Origin: Phragmites australis
Lineage: Eukaryota; Streptophyta; Magnoliopsida; Poales; Poaceae
Direction: 5' to 3'
Assembly: GCF_958298935.1 (NCBI RefSeq)
Contig: NC_084938.1
Span: forward strand, 29,059,501-29,123,500
DNA length: 64,000 nucleotides
The notes under the pieces are model-generated. The model ran no database searches. It was not told where the DNA came from and saw only the letters and a program-made list of their open reading frames with translations. Positions 57,107-64,000 of the stretch are shown piece after piece (positions within the stretch are counted from its first letter, which is position 1; each line of letters begins with the position of its first letter). A program made the translations under genes and the position numbers.

Positions 57107-59509
57107 ATGGCGGGCGGACATCATCTTCAGCGCACTGGCTCGAACTCGAGCGAAGAAGTGCAACACGTGGCCCAGGAGGCCCCAGCTCCTGCTGTTCATC
57201 AGCAGAAGCAGTCGGCCCGTACGACACCTCCCTACATCAGGGACAACGGTGCTGGGCCCAGCAGGGTCACGGCCGCCGCAGGCGGGCCGTAGAACCCACA
57301 TCAAGTGGCAGTCGTCTCTACCGCATGGTCGACGTCCGGACAACGCCGGGCGCCGTTACGGCGTAAACTCGCCTTCTGTGACGCCAGCCCTGGGAGTGCT
57401 TTTCTTGCGGCGCAAGCATTCCTTAGGCACCCGCCTGTCTAGGCAGCTGGGGAAACACCGGAGGGCCATTGGCTGCGGGAGGTGGCCGACTTGGTGGGCA
57501 CGGCTCACTGGCAGGTACTTGCCGAAAGTTCCTGCACCACCTCCCACCGCAGTGCAACAAGAGCCGGACCATCTTCGGGTGGCGACAGAACCGACCGGGG
57601 AGGCTCCAGGCGAAGCGCCGTCCCCCTAGTCACAACAGGAGCTCAGGACTTCTGCTTGCACCTCAATGAGCGGAGGGCTGTCGAGGATGCCCGCGTTACT
57701 CTCGAGCGTCACCGGGAGTCCCGGCGCGAGGCCGAGGCAAAGGACTAGGCTTCCTCTATGCTGGCTCGCGACCGTCGAGGTTCCTCGGCGCGCCGGTGTT
57801 CGCCCCCCAAGGGCACTGCTGCCGCCGTGGGATACGGCACGGGTTGCCGTGCATTCACCAGTGAGCTCCACTGGGTCAACTAGCCCACGAAGTTCCGGCC
57901 AGAGCTACCGGAGAAGTACGACGGGTCCATCGACCCTATTGAGTTCCTCCAAATCTACACCACCGCTGTCCAAGCGGCGGACAGGAATGAAAAGGTAATG
58001 GCCAACTACTTCCACGTGGCCTTGAGGGGCTCTGCCCGCTCTTGGCTTATGAACTTACCCCCAGGATCCATTGGCTCCTGGGATGATCTGTGCCACCAAT
58101 TTGTGGCTAATTTCCAGGGTACTTTCACGCGCCCCAGCTTAGAGTGCGACCTCCACGCTGTTAAACAGCAAGAGGGGGAGACGCTGAGGCGCTTCATACA
58201 GTGTTTCAGCCAGGTCCGCAACACCATTCCGCGGATCACCCCCCATGCCATCATTATCGCCTTCCGGCAGGGCGTCCGCGACGAGCGGATGCTTGAAAAG
58301 CTAGGTACGCACGAGGTCGAGACCACTGCGGAGCTCTTCGCGTTGGTCGACAAGTGCGCCAAGGCGGCGGAGGCTCGGGCGTGGCATGTTCTGCGCCCAG
58401 AGCAACCCGCTACCGACAAAGCAGGTCCTTCCCGCTCCGACAAGTGGGAAACGAAAAAGAGGAAGAAGCGCTACGCTACCCCTGTCGTGCCGGTGGAGGG
58501 CGCTACCCGCAGGCCGGCACGTCTGGTGGTTATCGACAAGAAGCCCGCTCCCGCGAGGCCCGAGCCGGGAAAATGGTGTGAAATCCACCAAACTGACTGG
58601 CACGACCTCACTGAGTGCCGGTCGGTCAAAGGCCTCATCGAGCGGCGCCAGAAGGAACGTGAGGAGCGCCGCAGGGGTGGCGATGACAAGGCCGCCCCCA
58701 AAAATCAAGAGCTCGGGTTCCAAGAGCCCGAGCACACCGTCGCTTTCATTAACGAAGGCGCATACACGCCCTCCTCTCGTCGCTGCGTCAAGACAATGCG
58801 GCGTGAGGTGTGCTCGGCAACCCCAGGCGCTGCGGCCGCAAGGCCTCTCAAGTGGTCGGAGACCCCGATCACCTTCAGTCAGGTGGATCACCCCGCGAGT
58901 ACTGCAGGGGTGGGGCGACTACCTCTGGTAGTGTCCCCCACCATCTGCAATGTGAAGGTCAGCCGAGTGCTGATCGACAAGGGTGCAGGCCTGAACCTCC
59001 TATCCCAGGAGGCATTCAAGAAGCTGCAGCTGCCTCCCAGGCGTCTAAAGCCATCCCTCCCCTTTTGTGGGGTGACACCAGGACACACACTACCCCTCGG
59101 GCAGATCGAGCTGCCCGTCACCTTCGGGAGTCGGGACAATTTTCGGACGGAGAATGTCATCTTCGACGTCGCAAAGGTCCCTCTCCCCTATAACGCAATC
59201 CTCGGGTGCCCGGCGCTCGCCCGGTTCATGGTGGTGACACACTACGCCTACCTCACGGTCAAGATGCTGGGCCCTGCCGGTCCCATCTCCGTGCCCGCCG
59301 AGACCGGCAGCGCCGTCTCCTATGCCGAGCAGCTATACTTGGCCTTGGTCTTCGCTCGAGCCGGGGTCGAAGGACACCCAAGGGGCCTGGGACCCTCTTC
59401 ATCCAAACCCCGACTCGCCGCCGATGCCTCCATCCCCACGAAGGAGGACGCGGTGGGCGAAGACTCGTCCCAGGTCATTCGAATCGGTGGTGACCTGGGC
59501 GACAAATAG
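57107..59509 (+). pseudogene. Element C gag-protease
   Basis: ATG 57107 gives MAGGHHLQRTGSNSSEE. Stops near 57289, 57439 and 57746 break the N-terminal half. From about 57900 the frame is good: PELPEKYDGSIDPIEFLQIY, then an open stretch 57998-59509 with ANYFHVALRGSARSWL, the zinc-knuckle variant WCEIHQTDWHDLTEC (about 58574-58618) and a protease box VLIDKGAGLNLL (about 58969-59004), where A has DGG. The frame ends at TAG 59507-59509, the same place as the TAG in A. It lacks A's Ala/Pro/Arg tandem expansion before the knuckle. Confidence 0.9.
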
Positions 59510-60190
59510 GAAAGCGCGCTCATCGCCTTCCTCTGGGCTAACACTGACGTGTTTGCATGGCAGCCATCGGATATGCCCGGGATCCCTAGGGAGGTGATCG
59601 AGCACCACTTTGCTGTGCGCCCAGACGCACAACCGGTGAGGCAGAAGGTCCGCCGGCAGGCGCCCGAGCGCCAGGAGTTCATCCGGGAGCAAGTCAGCAA
59701 GCTCCTCGATGCCGGCTTCATCCGAGAGGTCCTTCACCCAGAGTGGCTAGCAAATCCAGTCGTCGTCCCGAAGGCCAACGGCAAGCTACGGATGTGCGTT
59801 GACTACACAGACCTTAACAAGGCTTGTCCAAAAGATCCTTTTCCTTTACCCCGCATAGACCAGATAGTCGATTCCACCGCGGGGTGCGATCTTTTGTGTT
59901 TCCTAGATGCAAATTTGGGTTATCACCAAATTCGCATGGCCAAGCAGGACGAAGAAAAAACATCTTTTATTTCCCCGGTGGGGACCTATTGCTATGTGTC
60001 TATGCCTTTTGGTTTGCGCAACGCTGGATCTTCATTCCAGCGGGCCGTGCGTATTACCCTTAACACGCAGGTTGGTCGCAACGTCGAAGCTTATGTTGAT
60101 GACCTCGTGGCCAAGTCCCAAGATCGGGCCACCTTGCTGGAAGATTTGGCCGAGACCTTCAATAGTCTCCGCACCTCCCGCCTCATTATC
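59510..60190 (+). pseudogene. Element C reverse transcriptase, truncated by deletion
   Basis: Frame 59549-60319 is open. RT blocks: VVVPKANGKLRMCVDYTD, LDANLGYHQIRMA, MPFGLRNAGSSFQ and an intact YVDD box (about 60091-60102). After FNSLRTSRL (about 60185) homology to RT stops and the sequence becomes the pre-LTR region, though it stays open by chance to 60319. Confidence 0.88.
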
Positions 60191-60379
60191 ACTCCCCTCG
60201 AAGGTCGAAAGGGCACGCGCCCTTTCGGTTTCCTCTTTGCCAGAAAGCTGCAAGGCCCACAAGACTTCGGCACCTGGCGACAGAAAGCCACATGGCACCA
60301 ATGCTGTGTTCGGCCTTGAAGAAATAGGGCCCCATCCGCAGTCTCTGGGCCATCGCCTGTCGATGGGCCCAGGGGCTGT
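60191..60379 (+). other. Element C pre-LTR region with polypurine tract
   Basis: Related to 20960-21157 of element A, including GCCCCATCCGCAGTCTCTGG and GATGGGCCCAGGGGCTGT just before the LTR. It marks the downstream side of the deletion. Confidence 0.7.
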
Positions 60380-61720
60380 TGTCGGTGACATGGGAACCAG
60401 GGGTCCCCGAGTCCCGAGGCCAGGACAGTAGAATGCCATATGGCGCCATCCCTCGAGGACCACCTCCCCGAGGGCCGAGAAAAGACAGTTCCGGGAGGGG
60501 TGCTCGGGGCCATGTACAGTTGGCCCCCGGGCGCCCGTAGTTCCCTGAGGACCCGAGAAGAGCCAGTTCCGGGAGGGGTGCTCGGGGCCATGTACAGTTG
60601 GCCCCCAGGCACCCGTAGTTCCCCGAGGACCTGAGAAGAGCCAATTTTGGGAGGGGTGCTCGAGGCCATGAACAGTTGGCCCCCGGGGACCTGTAGTTCC
60701 CCGAGGACCCGGGAAGAGCCAGTTCCGGGAGGGATGCTCGGGGCCATGAACAGTTGGCCCCGGGCACCCGTAGTTCCCCGAGGACCTAAGAAGCCCTTTG
60801 CCGGAGGACCCCACAAGGGATCATCAGTGAGGTGTCAATTGGTGGGAGGCCCGATGCTGCATTTAAGAGGGAGCGTGGCCTGTCACCTCGAACCACTCTC
60901 CCCCACGCCTGTCGTATTGAGTACGTCAGTCCCTGCCACCGCCTGGCAGGGGGCGTGGGGGCATTTAATGCGATGGGTCCCATCGCACGTCACCCTGCGG
61001 GGCCCATGAAGGAAAAGACTTGGAGATATCATCACTGGGCTCGAGGCGCATTGCCTGCCCCCCTGTTCTGTCAGGTCTGTTCTGACCGGGCGGGCATGCG
61101 GGGCAATTCGGTGGCTGCCAGGTGGGCCCTCCCCCTGCACCTGCTAAAGTTGGGCGACGGGACCATCCGGAGACGCATTTTCAACCCTGTAACGTCAAAC
61201 TGCAGCCCCATGATGGTTGCTTTCCATTTATGGCTCATGGGAACTCGTGCCCCCGTTCTGGGCACGCCGAGCCTCCCCCGGTAGGATAAAAGGGGGGAGA
61301 GGACGGGGTTGGAGACGGAGAGAGATGGATTGGGAGAGAGATAGATTGGGAGAGAGATAGATTGAGAAAGAGAGACTCGGAAGAGCAAAGGTCGGAGAAG
61401 CTTTAGGAGAAGTCCAAGCTTGAAGACCGGAGCTCAAGACTTAGACAAAAAACCTTGTAACACAGAGATCCAGAGAAAGGCATTTCAAGAGCCTTGATAA
61501 TACACCAGACACACAGGAGTAGGGTATTACGCTCCGTGCGGCCCGAAACTGTCTAAAATCCCTTGAGCATTTACTCTCACTAGCAGACGATCATCCGTCC
61601 CGCCTAGATCTCATACACTCGCATTAAATCCACGTACGAGGTAGATCCAGAATCAACCCCTCGGTCGAACTCAAAAGGGGGTCCCTCAGGATCCCCGCTT
61701 GTGGTGTTCATACACCGACA
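60380..61720 (+). repeat. 3' LTR of element C
   Basis: 1341 bp. It holds four copies of the 78-bp repeat (about 60483-60790) against five in the 5' LTR, and fewer GGGAGAGAGATAGATT units (61318-61365). These two differences account for nearly all of the 95-bp length difference. Confidence 0.9.
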
Positions 61721-62652
61721 ATCGTCATCTAGGTACTCCATGGCACCTTCTTCTTCCACTAAGCAGCAATTATGGTTGGGGAGAGAGCAAGGGTGAGTAC
61801 ATCTTGTACTCAATAAGTGTGGGAAAGTATGACATGAGGCTAATATCAAGGGAATGCTAGACACATGGTTCTTTTTTGCATAAATGCTAATATTAAGTAA
61901 AACATTGTAAAGCAACCTAATATTCTAAATGTAAAGCAACCAAATGAAACAGACCAAGGTTCCAACCACCTTGCCTGAAAACTGAGGTTCCAACCACCTC
62001 CAACATCTATGGGTTCTAACTACCCGGTCTCGGTTCCCTCCACCAAGAAAAACCACCAAGCCACGGTTCCCACCACTGTGATTGTCCAACAGACCAACCT
62101 GAACCAACCATTCTAATCATGTGAGGAGTCCATGCCGCTCATGACCACGAGCACGGTTGATATATCAGTTTTACACTCAGCAGAGATTGTACACTTTACC
62201 CACGAGTCATAATCATCTCACCCGCTGGTACCCATCGGTACCTTACACACTTCCTATGGTGTGCGCTGAGTGATCACTACAAGGCCTTTACAAAGTGCCT
62301 CCCAACAGGTATGGGCTCACTATAAGGTTTCACCTTCGTACCTAAATGGAATAATCCCTCCACCCTAGAGGCCCCCTCTTGTGGCTTGCAGGTCCCTGGT
62401 AGTCCACACAGACACCTTCCCTACCCTACGCCAACGAATGGCTCACACTGTATTGAGAAAACGACAAATTAGTCGGCCTGGCCATACCCATATCAGCCTT
62501 GTGGTTGCACTATTGATGAGAGACATCACCTAGCTAATTCAGAAACTCCTAAGTACTAAAAAGTAAACTTTGATTTTGCTACTAAGAATAAGTCAATTTA
62601 ACGTTTACCTCTACTACATACTACATGAAGAGTTATCTTAGTCAACAAGAAT
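61721..62652 (-). repeat. 5' LTR of element D, 5' piece
   Basis: The continuation of the D LTR after element C. It has no gene; the plus strand carries GGTTCCAACCACCTTGCCTG and repeated GGTTCCCACCACTG blocks. Homologous to 48600-49300 in the opposite orientation. It stops at 62652, where element E begins; the remaining LTR must lie beyond the window. Confidence 0.6.
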
Positions 62653-62970
62653 TGTGATGTCATTGCATATGTCACTGTGTTACTAGAAGAGTCTTATGAG
62701 TTGTCCCCTAGGTGCCTATAAATAGAGGCAGTGCCCTCTAGTTTGTAACTTGACATGTACTCACTACCTATCAATAGAACTTGGTGTTCTTATTTCAGAT
62801 CTTGGATTAGATCTCTTCCTTGAGCTTTGGAATAAGTTCTTCTGTCCGTGGATTCGGACTGCCCTTAGGGCGCTATCTACTAGCACGTTGAGGTTGTTCC
62901 TTCAACATTTTGTGCTATATCTATACATCAGCACATTAGAGAGGTTCCTCCAATATATTGTGCTACATCA
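62653..62970 (+). repeat. 5' LTR of element E
   Basis: 318 bp, TGTGATGTCATTGC to GCTACATCA. A TATA box CTATAAATAGAGGC lies at about 62717-62730. The five bases before it, AGAAT (62648-62652), are the presumed target duplication; the other copy is off the window. The short LTR suggests a Reina-like chromovirus. Confidence 0.7.
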
Positions 62971-64000
62971 GATTGGTAATCAGAGCCTCGTTGATCAACT
63001 CCTGCTGCTGTTTTCTTTGTGAGAAACTTGTAGCAAGACATGGAGGAATTGGGGAAGAGAATGGATGCTGCAGAGCAGCAAATTCAATCCTTACATGAAG
63101 AACTCAATAGGAGGTTTGACCAGCTAACGGTGATGATTAGAAATCATGTTCCTGCTACTGCTACTAAAGGGAATTCATCAAAGGAGGAAGAAGAAGGTCA
63201 ACATAAACGTATGCAAGCTAATCTTGAAGCTAGGCCACAACAGCAGCGTGCTGCAAGACAAAGAAGGCCACCTCACATTGATGATCCAGATGGTGAAGAT
63301 CTAAGTGAGTTACAACAAGAGGCTGATCTTTATGTACATCCAAGGAGAAATGGTGGATATGTTGGAGATACATACAAGGTGAAAGCTGAAATCCCTACTT
63401 TTAATGGAAGTGTTGACATAGAAGAGTTTCTTGATTGGTTATATGAAGTTGAGACTTTCTTTGAGATCATGAATATAAATTAAGATCGCAAAGTTCCATT
63501 GGTTGCATACAAGCTGAAGGGAGGTGCCGGTGCATAGTGGCACCACCATCAAGAAGAGTGCAGGCTAAGGGGTGAGCCTCGAGTGAGATATTGGCATCAA
63601 ATGAAGGCACTTTGAAGGCTAGATTTCTGCTCGTTGATTATGAGCAAATCCTCTTCACAGAATTTCAAAAACTGTGCTCAAGGAAATAGGTTAGTTTCGG
63701 ACTATACAGAGGTCATGCATCAAATTTGGTACTATACAGAGGTCTCACGGAAGCTATTAGAGATCAGTTGGTCATGCAACAAATTTGGTCAATTGATCAG
63801 GCACAAGCTCTAGCATTGAAGGCGGAAAGACATGTGAAGACAAAGAAGATAACCAAGTCCCATTCACATCCTCACATGGAGGGCTCATCAAAAGGCTATG
63901 CTAGTAGGTTGCAGAACAAGACTAATCAATCCAAAACAAAGCAACCTGAAGCCAAGCAAGATGCAAGGAAGGGTAGGCCAAAAAGAGCCGCAAATGTCAC
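62971..64000 (+). mobile_element. Element E: internal region of a short-LTR Ty3/gypsy element, cut by the window edge
   Basis: A primer-binding-like TTGGTAATCAGAGCC at 62973-62987 differs by one inserted base from the initiator tRNA-Met site. The gag begins at 63040. Confidence 0.75.
63040..64000 (+). pseudogene. Element E gag, degraded and incomplete
   Basis: ATG 63040 gives MEELGKRMDAAEQQIQSLHE, a coiled-coil start, then KAEIPTFNGSVDIEEFLDWL (about 63377-63436), the start of the capsid-like region. A TAA at 63481-63483 and a TAG at about 63535 break it. Downstream, VPLVAYKLKGGAGA and AFQK-like LFTEFQKL sequences continue the gag in pieces, and a repeated CGGACTATACAGAGGTCATGC segment near 63697-63745 is an internal duplication. 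The nucleocapsid and pol would lie past 64000. Confidence 0.78.

Larger units (their letters stand above)
55611..61720 (+). mobile_element. Element C: Tat-lineage retrotransposon, internally deleted relative of A
   Basis: LTRs 55611-57046 and 60380-61720, TGTCGGTGACATGG to CACC(T/G)ACA. The primer-binding-like TGGCGTGCCAGGTAGGGG follows at 57049. Gag-protease and most of RT are closely related to A. Near 60185 RT jumps straight to the sequence that lies before the 3' LTR in A, so the rest of RT, both RNase H domains, integrase and the antisense gene are gone. Such a copy could move only with enzymes from a relative. Confidence 0.92.
49589..62652 (-). mobile_element. Element D: chromovirus (Tekay/Del-like Ty3/gypsy), decayed, with nested insertions
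   Basis: Minus strand. From high to low coordinates: 5' LTR (62652 down to 55359, interrupted by C and bounded by E), primer-binding-like GATATCAAAGCC (55353-55342), leader frame with histone-like start, gag, protease, RT, RNase H, integrase with chromodomain-like tail, then a 3' LTR start TGCAACACCC at 49764 that is cut off at 49589 by another LTR. Every frame is broken by stops and small deletions. Confidence 0.85.

Overview
This window is repeat-rich nuclear DNA from a plant, almost certainly a grass. The evidence is the repeat content: CACTA elements with TTTGCCGAGTG subterminal repeats, Tat-lineage Ty3/gypsy elements with an antisense gene, a CRM-type chromovirus whose pol runs into its own 3' LTR, Tekay-like long LTRs, a LINE fragment, SINE-like units and MITEs. 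I cannot fix the species or subfamily. I see no bacterial features. No gene in the window looks intact; the only clear ordinary host gene is a broken cytochrome P450.

Layout. 1-1397 is the right end of a CACTA element that cut a CYP76-like P450 on the minus strand (1398-2608). A LINE 3' end lies about 80 bp upstream of the P450 start. 3.7-5.7 kb holds SINE-like units, a Stowaway-like piece, a CACTA-type end and the 3' half of an unrecognised gene. That gene is split by element A (5686-22602, target duplication GCTGT), a Tat-type element with an antisense coiled-coil gene, itself split by a 3.0-kb solo LTR (9560-12603, duplication TTGAA). Beyond A come the gene's 5' half and then a run of transposon-type genes on the plus strand: a MULE transposase C-terminus, a plant-mobile-domain (PMD) gene, a GRF-zinc-finger gene and a ULP1-type protease gene. 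A FAR1-like transposase pseudogene faces them (40717-41908). The PMD gene is split by CRM-type element B (26374-34090, duplication GACGT). The ULP1 gene is split by a 1.75-kb CACTA element (37030-38776, duplication TGA). A 932-bp MULE with 292-bp inverted repeats and a 9-bp duplication lies upstream of the FAR1-like gene.

44.5-47.7 kb is a CACTA-type element missing its right end and holding exon-like sequence. 47.75-49.6 kb is a Tekay-like LTR in plus orientation abutting a decayed minus-strand chromovirus (D, 49.6-62.65 kb). D's 5' LTR is interrupted by element C (55611-61720, duplication ATCGT), a deleted relative of A, and by element E (from 62653), which runs off the window.

The order of insertion can be read from nesting: gene or host element first, then A, B, D and the CACTA copies, then the solo LTR, C and E. 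Many in-frame stops are TAG or TGA where the related copy or family pattern has CAG or CGA, as expected from deamination of methylated cytosine in silenced DNA. The most unusual observation is in D: its leader reading frame begins with a near copy of the histone H3 N-terminal tail, with an in-frame stop at the position of lysine 4, in an element whose integrase carries a chromodomain-like end.
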